The notes: a model not told the origin generated them from the letters alone. DNA of 56,176 bases from Candidatus Omnitrophota bacterium (GCA_016929115.1 JAFGJL010000079.1:1-56176), one strand, 5' to 3'. Positions 17,748-27,709 are shown, numbered from the stretch's first letter. Made by a program: numbers and translations.

Positions 17748-18925
17748 GGTTTATTATACCTTACTTTATTTTGCCCGTCCAGTATCGCCTGATAGAGCGC
17801 GGATATGTTACCGACCATCATATCCGAGCTGAACTTGCCCCTGACCCACGCCTTGCCATTCTCGCCCATCCGTGACCGGCTGTCCTTGTCCGACAAAAGC
17901 GCTATGATCGCGCCGCTCAGCGCGCGGCTGTCAGCCGGCGGCACCAGAATGCCGGTCTCTTTGTCCTTCATGATCTCGGGTATCCCTCCGACGTTCGTCG
18001 CCACGACGGGTACCCCTGCGGCCTGCGCTTCGATGAGCACTATCCCGACCGCCTCGTTCAAGGACGGCAAGACCTCTATGTCGAATATGCGCATGACCTC
18101 CGGCACATCGTCCCTCCAGCCGGTAAATATGAAATTGCCGCTAAGCCCCAGGTCCTCGACGCCGGCCTCGATGCTGCGGCGCAGGCTGCCCTCGCCCACT
18201 ACGACGAATTTCGCGCGCGGGAATGTCTTCACCACCTCATACGCGGCCTCGACGAAGTAATACGGCCCTTTGATCGCCTCAAGGCGGCCCACCATGCCAA
18301 CTACGGATTGGTCCGGTTCTATATTTAATTCCCGGCGCGCCTTTTCCGGGTCGCCGGCCGGTTTCTCGTAATCCGATAGTTCCAGCCCCTGATATATCAC
18401 GGCCACTTTGCCATCTTTGGCCACACGGAACCTCACCATGTCCTTTTTCTCGAGTTCCGTAAGCGCGATGAACTTATCGGTGAAAAGCGTCGCGAATTTC
18501 TCGATGAGGATAATGGCCTGGCTGGTAAGCCACGTAAAATAGCCGTAAAAATTGTGGCCGTGCGGTGTATGCAGGATAGCTTTACAACCGGCAAGGCGGC
18601 CGGCGAGCCTGCCCAAAAGTCCCGCCTTCGCGGTATGGGTGTGTATGACGTCGAATCTTTCTTTTGAGAATAAACGGCAGAGCTTGACAAACGCCAATAT
18701 ATCAAAAAACGGGTTGATATCACGTTTCAAGCATGGGATGACAATTGTCCTGTCGCGGAATCTTGTTAGGAATTCCCCCGTCTTGCGGCTGGAATACTTC
18801 GTAGGTCCGGTTATCAGCCATACGTCATAAATATCCGGGTCGAGCCGCTCGCACAGCACCCTGACGATATCGGGCGCCCCGCCCCAGTCGAGGCGCGTTA
18901 TTACCTGCGCGACCTTTATCTTCAT
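17744..18925 (-). CDS. Glycosyltransferase family 4
   Basis: This 393-aa protein has the GT-B fold pattern: an N-terminal acceptor domain (HTHTAKAGLLGRLAGRLAG, HTPHGHNFYGYF) and a C-terminal donor domain with MVGRLEAIKGPYYFVEA, and the EX7E-type segment ...NEAVGIVLIEAQAAGVPVVATNVGG. It would add a sugar from a nucleotide donor to the lipid-linked oligosaccharide at the cytoplasmic face. Donor and acceptor are unknown. Confidence 0.93.
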   Translation of the reverse strand: MKIKVAQVITRLDWGGAPDIVRVLCERLDPDIYDVWLITGPTKYSSRKTGEFLTRFRDRTIVIPCLKRDINPFFDILAFVKLCRLFSKERFDVIHTHTAKAGLLGRLAGRLAGCKAILHTPHGHNFYGYFTWLTSQAIILIEKFATLFTDKFIALTELEKKDMVRFRVAKDGKVAVIYQGLELSDYEKPAGDPEKARRELNIEPDQSVVGMVGRLEAIKGPYYFVEAAYEVVKTFPRAKFVVVGEGSLRRSIEAGVEDLGLSGNFIFTGWRDDVPEVMRIFDIEVLPSLNEAVGIVLIEAQAAGVPVVATNVGGIPEIMKDKETGILVPPADSRALSGAIIALLSDKDSRSRMGENGKAWVRGKFSSDMMVGNISALYQAILDGQNKVRYNKP

Positions 18926-18959
18926 AACAAACTCCCAACTCCCAACTAATGCTACTGGC

Positions 18960-20111
18960 CTAATACCTGTACAACTCCGTGCACCTTGCGCACGCCGGGA
19001 AAAGCCCTTTTTCCTTCAGGGCCTGTCTGAACCGGACGGCCTTTTCGCCGTTCCAGATATCGGAAAATTTCCCGCTCCTTACATTGCCGAACGAATATGT
19101 GCTGTTGAGGCAAGGCCTCACCTCTCCGTCCGGGAATATGTAGGCTACTATCCACGGGCTTAAGCAACGGGCCGGATATTCGGTAGGCATATAACAGGGG
19201 TTGCGGTAATATTCGGCCATCGCCTTGCGTGAAAAATTCGGGTAGAGATCGACGCTGAATTTATATTTCCCGGAAAGGATGTCTTTCATCTTCGCGTGCA
19301 GGGCCTCGGGATCTATCCCTGGCTCGAATATGAAACCCTCCCAATCGCCGGACGAACAACCCAGAAGCTCGTCGTACGGTTTCTGCTTATCTAAAACATC
19401 GCGGCTCGTGAAGATGAGGTTGTGGAAGGTGAGAGAATCAGCCCCGGCCTCCCGCGCCACGTCCAGCATCTCGTCCAGGCGCTCGTAGTTGTATTTCGTT
19501 ATCGTGCACTGCAGATTCACGAGCGGCTTTTTCCTGCGGGCCGCTATTTTGACATCGCGCACCTTCTTTAAGCCGGACATGATCCTGTCGAAAAGGCCCG
19601 GCATGCCTCGTATATCGTCGTGCAGGGCCCTACCGCCGTCGAGCGAGACGTTAAGCTCGTCGAGCCCGCTCTCCACGATATCCTTAGCCGTATTCTCCAA
19701 GAGCGAGCCGTTGGTGATGACAAGGCAGTGCATGCCTTTTCTTTTTATGTGTTTTATGAGCGCGAGGCAACCCGCATAGAGGAGCGGCTCGCCTCCGAAA
19801 AGCGTTATGTTCGGCCTGGCCGCCGCCACATCGTCGACGAAAGAGACGAGCTCCTGCAGCGGTATCTCGCCTTTTACATACTCGGCGCTCTGTTTTTTCG
19901 TGACGCCGCCTTCGCCCCACTGGCCGCACATCTTGCAATGGAGGTTGCAGCGGTGCGTCAAAAAAAGCGTGACCGCCTCCGGATAAGAGCTCCTGCCGCG
20001 GCCAAGGAGATAATGAAGATATGCGGCCGACCGGTTTTTTAAGACCCTGGCCGCGTACAGAGGCTGGAGCATCGTTTTATAAAATACCCTTCTCAAGTTC
20101 CGCGGGAGCAT
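18960..20111 (-). CDS. Radical SAM/SPASM-domain protein of the polysaccharide locus
   Basis: This 383-aa enzyme has the 4Fe-4S motif CNLHCKMC (Cys 55, 59, 62) and a C-terminal SPASM region with CLSPW, GEVRPCLN, a FGNVRSGKFSDIWNGE block and CARC. Its ATG overlaps the preceding aminotransferase stop (TGATG). Radical SAM/SPASM proteins modify peptides or, in some sugar loci, other substrates; here the neighbours (DegT aminotransferase, GT4, WbqC) point to a sugar or glycolipid role, which is inference. It is distinct in sequence from the radical SAM protein at 41782-42858. Confidence 0.88.
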   Translation of the reverse strand: MLPRNLRRVFYKTMLQPLYAARVLKNRSAAYLHYLLGRGRSSYPEAVTLFLTHRCNLHCKMCGQWGEGGVTKKQSAEYVKGEIPLQELVSFVDDVAAARPNITLFGGEPLLYAGCLALIKHIKRKGMHCLVITNGSLLENTAKDIVESGLDELNVSLDGGRALHDDIRGMPGLFDRIMSGLKKVRDVKIAARRKKPLVNLQCTITKYNYERLDEMLDVAREAGADSLTFHNLIFTSRDVLDKQKPYDELLGCSSGDWEGFIFEPGIDPEALHAKMKDILSGKYKFSVDLYPNFSRKAMAEYYRNPCYMPTEYPARCLSPWIVAYIFPDGEVRPCLNSTYSFGNVRSGKFSDIWNGEKAVRFRQALKEKGLFPACARCTELYRY

Positions 20112-21292
20112 CAGGCAGCCTCGTTTATTATAACGTCCGCCATCTTCAGCAGGTCTTCTTCCGTCACGGACGGATGGATGGGAAGCGTAAGGACGCGTTC
20201 CGCGAAATAGCAGGCGTTCGGGAACTCATCATGCATGTACCCCAGATTGAACATGTGATGCAGCGGCTGAAAATACATCCGCGAACTTTCGATGCCGGCC
20301 CTCCGCAGCGCCTTCCGCACTTTCTCCACCGTCTGTCCATCTTTAAAGAGTATGGGCATGCGGTTAAAGACTGTCCGGCTGTCCTTGCCCGTCGCAGGCA
20401 GGGTTACGCTCTTCAGATCCTTAAGGATATCGGCCAGGAAGATGGCGTTCATCTGCCTCGCAGATAAAAGGCCTTCCGCTATTTCGATCAGGGAGAGGCC
20501 GCACGAAGCTGTAAATTTACCCATCGTCCGGACCGCGAAACGCCTTACCGGTTTGTCGCTTTTAAAAGGAGCTATGAGAACATATCCCATCCCGTATATA
20601 TATGGATTGAGCGCGAGCGATACAAGGGAGCTCTTAAAAAACATCGCAAATTCGGAGAGCAGGCTCTGTGGCTTAAGCTGCCTTGACTCTTCTTCGATCC
20701 ACCCTGCCAATTCCTCATCTTCTGTCGCGATGCATCCTCCCCCGCCAAGGGGCAGGTTCTTGCCGCGGTTAAAACTGAAGAAACTGGCATCGCCGAAACT
20801 TCCTGTCAGCTTCCCTCCGACGCTGGTGCCCATGCTTTGCGCACAGTCCTCGATCAGGAAGACATCCTGAGGCAGCCGCTCCGCAAGCTGGCCGATGTCG
20901 CTCATGCCGACGCCGAACATATGCACGGCAACGACCGCAAGCGTATCGCCGCAAACAGCCTTAAGAGCTTCTTCGGCGTCCATATTGAAATCCGAAAATT
21001 TTATACCGCACAGGACCGGCCGTAAGCCGGCTTGCCGAACAGCCACTACCACGTTGCCGGCGGTATACGCGGGCAGGATGACCTCTTTCCGGGGCGATCT
21101 TTTGGCAAGGGCCTTCAAGATCAAATACAGGCATGTTGTCCCGGAATTGGCAAGGTAAATGCGGCTGGGCGCTACATATCGATGCAGGGCTTGCCTGAAC
21201 ATGTCACATGACGCGCCGCCCATCCCGATAAGGCTGCCCGCCATGCGACCAAGCCCGATCGGAGCGTCTATAATGGGCAGTTTCTTTATCAT
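20111..21292 (-). CDS. DegT/DnrJ/EryC1-family PLP aminotransferase
   Basis: This 393-aa fold-type-I enzyme shows the family landmarks: LANSGTTCLYLILKAL, LPAYTAG, IEDCAQSMG and the PLP lysine at residue 178 in SFNRGKNLP. It would transfer an amino group to a 3- or 4-keto sugar nucleotide, giving an amino sugar that the adjacent WbqC and methyltransferases could decorate. The start at 21292 overlaps the upstream methyltransferase by 4 bases. The exact sugar is unknown, since no 4,6-dehydratase gene lies in the window. Confidence 0.9.
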   Translation of the reverse strand: MIKKLPIIDAPIGLGRMAGSLIGMGGASCDMFRQALHRYVAPSRIYLANSGTTCLYLILKALAKRSPRKEVILPAYTAGNVVVAVRQAGLRPVLCGIKFSDFNMDAEEALKAVCGDTLAVVAVHMFGVGMSDIGQLAERLPQDVFLIEDCAQSMGTSVGGKLTGSFGDASFFSFNRGKNLPLGGGGCIATEDEELAGWIEEESRQLKPQSLLSEFAMFFKSSLVSLALNPYIYGMGYVLIAPFKSDKPVRRFAVRTMGKFTASCGLSLIEIAEGLLSARQMNAIFLADILKDLKSVTLPATGKDSRTVFNRMPILFKDGQTVEKVRKALRRAGIESSRMYFQPLHHMFNLGYMHDEFPNACYFAERVLTLPIHPSVTEEDLLKMADVIINEAA

Positions 21293-21957
21293 GATTTTTT
21301 TGCCTCGATGACGATGACCGGAGCTAAGATGCCCAAAGGAAAACCGATATGCCGCCTCCCGGTGACCTCAAACCGCATGTCACTTAAAACCTTTTCTATC
21401 TCTTTCGCGTGGTACGCCATGAGCGGCAGTCCCTTTACCGTTTCGTCGTAATAACGCGCAAGGCCGTACTTTATTTTCAAGAGCGGGTTTAGCGCGTTGC
21501 GGAATTCGAAGATGATAACGCCGCCTTTTTTGCACACGCGGCCCATCTCGTTGAGCGCCTGTTCCACCATCTCGAATGACGGCATGTTGATAAAAACATT
21601 GACGCAGACGACCGCGTCAAAATAATCATCTTGAAGGTCGAGGCGCGATGCTTGTCCTAACAGGGCCCTTACGTTCCCGAGGCCCTGTCTTTTGATCCTC
21701 GCGTCCACCTCGGTAAGACGGTCTCTATTATTGTCGATGCCCCATATTTCAAGGGCCGGGTTTTCCTGCGCAAGGTGTGCCATGAAAAGCCCTTCCCCGC
21801 ATCCGACTTCGAGGAGCCTGCCGTGAAGACCGCGGCACATGCCGATGGCTTCTCTCCTGATCCTGTCGGGCCAGTATCCCTTTGAATACTCGCCCTCCTC
21901 GCCGGGCCTGGAGATCTTTTGATGAAACCAGTTATAGATATTATGTATCATACGCAT
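21289..21957 (-). CDS. Class I SAM-dependent methyltransferase
   Basis: This 222-aa protein has SAM motif I LLEVGCGEGLFMAHLA, the acidic loop GIDNNRDR and the post-motif DDYFDAVVCVNVF. The short size and UbiE-like arrangement fit a sugar O- or N-methyltransferase acting within the polysaccharide operon. Substrate unknown. It follows the kinase-like gene by 20 bases and overlaps the aminotransferase by 4. Confidence 0.88.
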   Translation of the reverse strand: MRMIHNIYNWFHQKISRPGEEGEYSKGYWPDRIRREAIGMCRGLHGRLLEVGCGEGLFMAHLAQENPALEIWGIDNNRDRLTEVDARIKRQGLGNVRALLGQASRLDLQDDYFDAVVCVNVFINMPSFEMVEQALNEMGRVCKKGGVIIFEFRNALNPLLKIKYGLARYYDETVKGLPLMAYHAKEIEKVLSDMRFEVTGRRHIGFPLGILAPVIVIEAKKS

Positions 21958-21977
21958 CCATAGAACCTGGCGGCGCG

Positions 21978-22856
21978 CTACGCCAGTTTTAAAGGCAAAT
22001 ACGAATCCTTCTCTCCTATTGACAGCATACTATAAAGCCACAACAAGATCAAAAGATCCTTCTGCCCTTCAGTCAACCCGACAGTGGCGCTATACGCGCG
22101 CATGCTGTCCCTTACGGCCTTTGATACGACGCCCTCCTTGAGATAAAAGAGATCGAAATACCTCAAGACCGTCTCTTTTTCCAGATGCATTTTTGTCTTC
22201 TGAAGGCCGTACCTGGCGTGAATATAGCGCAGGACGAACTCAATCAGGTCAAAAAGCGGGAACCACTCCGGCTGATACCTGTCCCAATCTATCACCCTGA
22301 TCCCGTCTTGAGCGATCAGGATATTGCTCGGCCTGAAATCGCGGTGCGCTACTACAGTCGGCAAGTCAATGCCCTCAAAAGGGACCTTCAAAAAATCAGG
22401 CGCGATGGACGCCGCTACTTTATCCCGGAAGAACCTGACCATGTCCGCTGATACTGCAACGCGCCCTACTGAGAAGGCCTTATGAAAACCGCCTATCCAT
22501 GCTGAAGCAAGCTCGAGGTCCTTTAAAAAACGCTTGCGCCAAAAAACACCTCTTCTTTGCGCGTGCGCCTCCATCGGCGTCCCATCCTCATACGCCTCGC
22601 GGATCACGAAATACCCGCTCTCCTCCCCGGAAGACAGCGCTTTCTGGACCGAGCCCCTAAGCACCCCGGCATCATGGTCGTATATCCGTTCCATGAGCCG
22701 GCACATCCTCTCCGCGCGCTCCCGCCCGCTCTTTTCATAGACCTTTATCTTATACGACGGCAGCTTCGCCCCATCCGTGAAAACGAAGATCGTCCGGCGC
22801 GCCACGTCGCTGTGAAGGATGCATTCATCAAGTTCGCTTTCTTTGCAGAGCAACAT
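21978..22856 (-). CDS. Aminoglycoside-phosphotransferase-like small-molecule kinase
   Basis: This 292-aa protein has the APH/choline-kinase catalytic loop HRDFRPSN (171-178) and the metal-binding Asp in VIDWD (190), with a likely ATP lysine near residues 36-38. In sugar loci such kinases phosphorylate sugars or amino alcohols, so it may add phosphate to a glycan component. An antibiotic-resistance role is unlikely given its place between two methyltransferases. It starts one base after the upstream stop. Confidence 0.82.
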   Translation of the reverse strand: MLLCKESELDECILHSDVARRTIFVFTDGAKLPSYKIKVYEKSGRERAERMCRLMERIYDHDAGVLRGSVQKALSSGEESGYFVIREAYEDGTPMEAHAQRRGVFWRKRFLKDLELASAWIGGFHKAFSVGRVAVSADMVRFFRDKVAASIAPDFLKVPFEGIDLPTVVAHRDFRPSNILIAQDGIRVIDWDRYQPEWFPLFDLIEFVLRYIHARYGLQKTKMHLEKETVLRYFDLFYLKEGVVSKAVRDSMRAYSATVGLTEGQKDLLILLWLYSMLSIGEKDSYLPLKLA

Positions 22857-22857
22857 A

Positions 22858-23925
22858 TCAACGCCTCGCCACTATGCTGAAGTCCGGGACGAAATACCTG
22901 GCTATCTTATAAAGAAAAAACGAATTCGCCGCAAGGATGAAAAACCTCTGCATATCGTTCCTGGGAAAGGCCATGCTCCGCAAGAAAAATTTGATCTTTG
23001 AACTGTCCTTTATGGGCAGCATGTAATAAAAACGGCGGTATGTAGGCAAGGGGGCGTAGAAGCGCGCGTCGGAAAATCCGGCTTTCCTGAGCATCCGCCT
23101 ATGCTCCCAATAGGTCCAGGTGTATTCCCTGAAATCCTTGCCCCGGACGGCCCTGCTGTAGATATTAGCGAGAAAACGCGGCATGAGCGTGACAAAACGC
23201 AGTCCCGAATGCGTATCCTTAAAACCGAGGAAATTAATGGCGGCCCACCTGTTCTCTATCGCGAGATAGAGATATCCCCCTTTTTTCAATACGCGCAGGA
23301 CCTCTTTCAGGGCTCCCATCTGGGCAGTGGCGGGGGACACGCCTTCCTCCATCATAGGCACCCATTCCAAGACACCGTTCAATACGACAAGATCAAAATA
23401 CCCGTCCGGGAACGGGAGCGAACCGACCTGCCCGCATACCGGCGTGAGGTTCTTGAGGCCTTCACTTTTGCTCCGGATATCGATGAACTCCACCCTTTGC
23501 CTGACAGCGTCAAGCGCCACTACTTCCCTGTATACGCCGGCGAGCGCGAACGAAAGCGTCCCCCATCCGCAACCGGCGTCCAGGATCCGCGATTCCCGCC
23601 CTATCGGTACCAGAAGATGCCAATCCGCACGCCTCTTGTCCAACGTGTAATCGTAATACTGCGGGTCCCGCTCAAGGAAAAACTCTTTCAGCGCGGCGTT
23701 CCAACCCGCTTCTCTGCATCTCGCGACAAGCCTGTCCATCACATCTTCCGGATACTCGCCCCAGTATCTCGCCGGGCTTAGGCGGAGATCCGCGATACCG
23801 CCCGGCGCTCGCCACTCCTTGCCGCATTTCTGGCAGCTAAGCAAGCCTTCACCGCGGTCGAGGGTTCCCTTACAGACAGGACAAACAAGATCGACGCCCA
23901 TGCATTCCGTCCCCAGGTCGTTCAT
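22858..23925 (-). CDS. SAM methyltransferase with N-terminal zinc ribbon
   Basis: The N-terminal 40 residues hold a Trm112-like zinc ribbon (CPVCKGTL ... CQKCGKEW). A class I methyltransferase follows, with SAM motif ILDAGCGWGTLSFALAG and a second landmark FDLVVLNGVLEWVP, and a C-terminal region of about 130 residues with aromatic and basic residues. The ORF track starts at 24039 inside the upstream gene; I use the ATG at 23925 (MNDLGTE, 355 aa), 5 bases after that gene's stop with an AGGG site. It probably methylates a glycan or its lipid carrier; substrate unknown. Confidence 0.87.
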   Translation of the reverse strand: MNDLGTECMGVDLVCPVCKGTLDRGEGLLSCQKCGKEWRAPGGIADLRLSPARYWGEYPEDVMDRLVARCREAGWNAALKEFFLERDPQYYDYTLDKRRADWHLLVPIGRESRILDAGCGWGTLSFALAGVYREVVALDAVRQRVEFIDIRSKSEGLKNLTPVCGQVGSLPFPDGYFDLVVLNGVLEWVPMMEEGVSPATAQMGALKEVLRVLKKGGYLYLAIENRWAAINFLGFKDTHSGLRFVTLMPRFLANIYSRAVRGKDFREYTWTYWEHRRMLRKAGFSDARFYAPLPTYRRFYYMLPIKDSSKIKFFLRSMAFPRNDMQRFFILAANSFFLYKIARYFVPDFSIVARR

Positions 23926-23930
23926 ATGCC

Positions 23931-25001
23931 CTATTTTCGGTCCCCTAAAATATCGAGCGAACTTTTCACAACGCTGTCGACCGATATGCCAGTCAAGCAT
24001 GTCATCGAAGCGCACCTCTTCTTGTTGCACGGAGCGCACCCGACCTTATCGTATAACACGATCGCCCTATCCGAGACCTTCCGCGGGTCGTAGCGAGCCA
24101 GATAGCCCGGGCCGAATATGGCAACTAGCGGCGTCCCCAAAACCGCCGCGATGTGCATCGGGCCCGTATCATTGGTGATGAAAAGGCCGCACCGCTCTAT
24201 GAGAGCGAAGAGCTCTTTTATGCTCAGCCGCCCTGCCAGATCGATCACATTCGCGCCGGCGTCGTTCTTTAATTTTCCGGCGAGACCCTTCTCTTGGGCA
24301 TCGCCTGTTATGACGAACCTGGCATCGGTCTTACCGGTGATTTTTTCTATCACGCGCGCGAACCGCTCACTGGGCCATCGGTGAGCCGGCGTGCCGCCGG
24401 GGTTGATCCCGATAAGGACATCGCCACTGCTGACGCCATAGCCTTCAAGGACGCGACTTACCCTGGCGCGGCTCTCCTCGTCAACGCGGTAATCTATGCG
24501 TTCATCAACATCGCGCGCGCCAAGCCTTTTGACCATAGCGATATCGTAGTCGCGTTCATACTTATCGCCGGCATCCGACTCCGGGACCGCGACATCGAAA
24601 AATGAGCCCCTGCCCTCCGTATCCCTTCCCGCTTTAACTTTCGGGCCGATGATGGCAAAAAGAAGCCTCATCTCAAACGCGCTTTTCCCTGATACGAGCG
24701 TGCGCATATTGACCGCCAGGTCAAAATGTCTTTTTCTCAGGCGAAGCAGCGCCAGCGTATTTCTCCATATGCGGAAAAGGCCCCCTTTTGCCCTGAGACC
24801 CAAATGCAGGACTGCCGCATCATCGACATAGGAAAGGCCCCTCACAAGATCGTGAAGACGCGGGACTATCAACATTTCTACGCGCGCATCGGGATAAAGG
24901 CCCCTGAGCGCCTTCAGCGCCGGAAGGGACAACAGGATGTCCCCGATCCCGCCAAGGTTGACGACCAGTATCTTTTTGAACTTCTCGCGCTCGTTTTCCA
25001 T
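23931..25001 (-). CDS. Glycosyltransferase family 9 (heptosyltransferase-like)
   Basis: This 356-aa protein has the family N-terminus ILVVNLGGIGDILLSLPAL, the donor-site segment GINPGGTPAHRWPSERFA, and the nucleotide-binding FITNDTGPMHIAAVLGTPLVAIFGP. Four C-terminal cysteines cluster in CAPCNKKRCASMTC, a feature shared with the other GT9 protein of this operon. In Gram-negative bacteria GT9 enzymes add heptose to the LPS core; no ADP-heptose genes are in the window, so the sugar is uncertain. Confidence 0.92.
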   Translation of the reverse strand: MENEREKFKKILVVNLGGIGDILLSLPALKALRGLYPDARVEMLIVPRLHDLVRGLSYVDDAAVLHLGLRAKGGLFRIWRNTLALLRLRKRHFDLAVNMRTLVSGKSAFEMRLLFAIIGPKVKAGRDTEGRGSFFDVAVPESDAGDKYERDYDIAMVKRLGARDVDERIDYRVDEESRARVSRVLEGYGVSSGDVLIGINPGGTPAHRWPSERFARVIEKITGKTDARFVITGDAQEKGLAGKLKNDAGANVIDLAGRLSIKELFALIERCGLFITNDTGPMHIAAVLGTPLVAIFGPGYLARYDPRKVSDRAIVLYDKVGCAPCNKKRCASMTCLTGISVDSVVKSSLDILGDRK

Positions 25002-25019
25002 ATTTTTTCCGCCATCCGG

Positions 25020-26558
25020 CTATCGCGGCGATGGTATGGGCATCCCAAGCTCTTCCGGATATACGTTCCTCGACAAGCCGTGATAAACGATAAAGCCGTC
25101 GACTATATCCTTTTTAAAGCGCACCCCGAGTTCCTTAAGGCGTTTATGTATCATTGGCACATACTCCGGGAACCTGCCGGTTTGTATGATGTAGACCGCG
25201 GAGCCTGTTTCCCTGACTTTTTTCGTGTAGGCCGGATATCGTTCCGAAAAAGCCTTGTCGTCGAAGACCGTCGGCGAGACCAGTATCTTCTCGTTCGAAG
25301 CAAATGTCACGCAATACGCCGTGTCGTAATCAGAATATCCGTAACGCACGTTGTTTTTCTCAAGCCAACGCATTAATCGCGCATAATCCGGGCCGGTCTT
25401 TTCCGAAAACGAATATCCGATGTCCGAAAGATTAAAAAGCGCGATCGCGGCCAATAGCACGGCGGGCACCGCCTTTTGCCTCTTCCCCGCGTCGGCCAAC
25501 AACGCCCCGATGAAAAATGGCGCGACGACATACAGGGGAAGCATATATCTTGATCTATCCACTCCCACCAACACGGAATAAAAGACAAAGAACCACATTA
25601 TATAAAGTGCCAATATGCCGAAAGGGCCTATCCTGTTATTTTTTATGCCCGCGGTATATTCCTTTTTAAGGACCCATATGAGTCCGATAAAGAAAAGCGC
25701 GGCATTGAGCGTGCCTATTAAGGAAGACAGCAGATGAGGCGCCCTTAGGGCCGATATCGGGATCGTGGATATCCTCCATATGACCTTTTCCGCTATGATC
25801 CTGTTCATGTCCGGCGAAGAAAGGACGCTGCGGTCAAGGTCCAAAAGCCTGCCCGCCATCCTGAATAATGACGCGCCCGGATATTGAATATTGTAAATCA
25901 GCGCCGGCAAATAGCCGATCAAAAAACCGCCGACAAAGAAAATGAGCCCTTTCCGGAAAAACTCCTTTCTATCGTTTATCAGGAAGACCGTTATGGCCGT
26001 CAGAAGGAACGGCGCCAAGGCGGGTGAGATCCATAGCCCGACTCCGGAAAAAAATCCCAAAAGCGGATAAAGGCCCCTGCGTTTTCCGCTGCCTTCATGG
26101 TCCCAGCGGACCATGAGCAGAACGAGCAAAGAACCGAAGGCCAGTATTTCGGCGTGCATGGCTGCAAAGAGGGAGAAGAAGAGCACATTGAAGGGAGGGA
26201 CCAGGATGAGGAGCATGGATGCATAAAGGCCCACGCCGTTGTCAAAGAGCCTCCTCGCTATGCGGAAAGAAAAAAATACCCAGAGACACGAAAAAAATAT
26301 TCCCACCAGGCCATAAGTGAGGTAAGACGCGCCGAATGCCTTAAAAAACAAAGCCCCGACATAACTTGATAGCGCCCCCCCATAGTGGCATAGCCACAAG
26401 TAGAGCGGGAATTCGGTCCCGGCCGCAATATGCCGCGCCATGAGAGCAAAGACCATGCGGTCGCCGTGCCACATAAGGGGATGGGTGATGCCCAGGATCC
26501 GGACGGCCGCGCCCGCTATCACAAGGACCCCCATGAATATGATATGTCCCGCGCGCAT
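25020..26558 (-). CDS. Polytopic membrane glycosyltransferase, GT-C type (ArnT/PMT-like)
   Basis: This 512-aa protein has about ten to twelve predicted membrane helices and a soluble C-terminal domain of about 110 residues (KEILVSPTVF...). The first periplasmic loop contains HGDRMVFALMARHIAAG, matching the acidic loop of GT-C enzymes that use polyprenyl-phosphate sugars. It would add a sugar on the periplasmic side. The start is immediately after the upstream GT9 stop. GT39 versus GT83 cannot be decided by eye. Confidence 0.82.
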   Translation of the reverse strand: MRAGHIIFMGVLVIAGAAVRILGITHPLMWHGDRMVFALMARHIAAGTEFPLYLWLCHYGGALSSYVGALFFKAFGASYLTYGLVGIFFSCLWVFFSFRIARRLFDNGVGLYASMLLILVPPFNVLFFSLFAAMHAEILAFGSLLVLLMVRWDHEGSGKRRGLYPLLGFFSGVGLWISPALAPFLLTAITVFLINDRKEFFRKGLIFFVGGFLIGYLPALIYNIQYPGASLFRMAGRLLDLDRSVLSSPDMNRIIAEKVIWRISTIPISALRAPHLLSSLIGTLNAALFFIGLIWVLKKEYTAGIKNNRIGPFGILALYIMWFFVFYSVLVGVDRSRYMLPLYVVAPFFIGALLADAGKRQKAVPAVLLAAIALFNLSDIGYSFSEKTGPDYARLMRWLEKNNVRYGYSDYDTAYCVTFASNEKILVSPTVFDDKAFSERYPAYTKKVRETGSAVYIIQTGRFPEYVPMIHKRLKELGVRFKKDIVDGFIVYHGLSRNVYPEELGMPIPSPR

Positions 26559-27674
26559 TTATTTAAGGATCTTTCTCATCAAAATATCCACCGCCCGGAG
26601 GACCTCTTCCACGCTTATGAACTTCATGCAGTCGTGTTTATCGCATACGCCCTTGTTGCACGGGCTGCATGAAAGGTCCTTCCTGATAACCAGATTATAC
26701 ACGCCTATCGGCCACCAGAGGGCAGGGTCTGTCGGGCCCATCATGGAGACCGTGGGCTTTCCAAGCGCCGCCGCGATATGCAAAAGGCCCGAGTTATTGC
26801 CTATGAAGAGGTTGGCGGACGATATAATAGCGGCCACTTTATCAAGCGGCAGGCCTATGGCCGTGACCGCTTCCACTCCCACCAACAATGCCATGTAATC
26901 GACTATATCCCTTTCGGCATGGCTGCCGAGGATGACTATGCCGGCATGATATTTCTGGGCTATGGTCTCGGCCACCTGGGCAAAACGCTCACGGGGCCAA
27001 CGTTGGCTCGGATAATAGCCGCCGGGGTGCATGGCCACGATGACCCTCTTTCTCGCGATGAGGTCCTTCAAAAAGGTGTCCGCGAAGTTCTTGTCCTCTT
27101 CGGATACAAAAAGCCGGGGGTCGGAATATCCGGCCGCGTCTTCGCCAAAGCCGAACTTCGCCCCTATCGCGCTTACAAGGTCCAGGAGATGCTCGGCCAT
27201 CTTCTTCTTTTCCTCGGTCGGCCGCACCGGTATGGTAAACAGGCCGCCCCTTCCCCCTATATCGAAACCGGCGGTCACCTTCGCCCTGCTCAAATAAGCA
27301 AGCATCGCCGTCTTTAGCGTATAATCCATCAAAAGGTCGACCGCTATGCTGAACTTCTCGGCATGCAGTTTCTTGAGCGCCCCGGCGAAGTCATAATAGG
27401 GTATCACTTCATTTATGAACGGGACGCTCTTGATGAGCGGCGCGTTCTCGGCCCTGATCATCACGGCCAGGTGTGCGTGCGGGAACATGTCTTTCAACGC
27501 CTTGAGGGCCGGCAGTGATACCACGACATCGCCTATCCTGTCTATCCGCATGGCGAGGATCGATGTTATCATGGCCGGATCCGGCCGCTTCGGCAGAGAC
27601 GGAGCGCGCAGCGGCACCAGGAAGACCGCGCGGAAAGCAAGATACAGGGACTTCATGGCATATCTAAAGGTCAT
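26559..27674 (-). CDS. Glycosyltransferase family 9 (heptosyltransferase-like)
   Basis: This 371-aa protein has ILAMRIDRIGDVVVSLPALKAL, AMHPGGYYPSQRWPRERFAQV and LFIGNNSGLLHIAAALGKPTVSMMGP, followed by a Cys-rich tail CSPCNKGVCDKHDC. It is a paralogue of the GT9 gene two places downstream. The annotated start gives a 35-residue lead-in; an internal ATG just before the conserved start (MITSILAM) is possible. Its TAA is adjacent to the next ATG with no gap. Confidence 0.91.
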   Translation of the reverse strand: MTFRYAMKSLYLAFRAVFLVPLRAPSLPKRPDPAMITSILAMRIDRIGDVVVSLPALKALKDMFPHAHLAVMIRAENAPLIKSVPFINEVIPYYDFAGALKKLHAEKFSIAVDLLMDYTLKTAMLAYLSRAKVTAGFDIGGRGGLFTIPVRPTEEKKKMAEHLLDLVSAIGAKFGFGEDAAGYSDPRLFVSEEDKNFADTFLKDLIARKRVIVAMHPGGYYPSQRWPRERFAQVAETIAQKYHAGIVILGSHAERDIVDYMALLVGVEAVTAIGLPLDKVAAIISSANLFIGNNSGLLHIAAALGKPTVSMMGPTDPALWWPIGVYNLVIRKDLSCSPCNKGVCDKHDCMKFISVEEVLRAVDILMRKILK

Positions 27675-27709
27675 CTATTTACCCCGTTCGGAAAAAACAG
27701 GCGTGGTTA

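Noticed and set aside
21978-22856. Aminoglycoside resistance kinase
   Set aside because: APH-like motifs are shared by many small-molecule kinases; position within the glycan operon fits a biosynthetic role.
22858-24039. Longer start for the zinc-ribbon methyltransferase
   Set aside because: It overlaps the GT9 gene by about 110 bases; the ATG at 23925 follows that stop and has a ribosome site.
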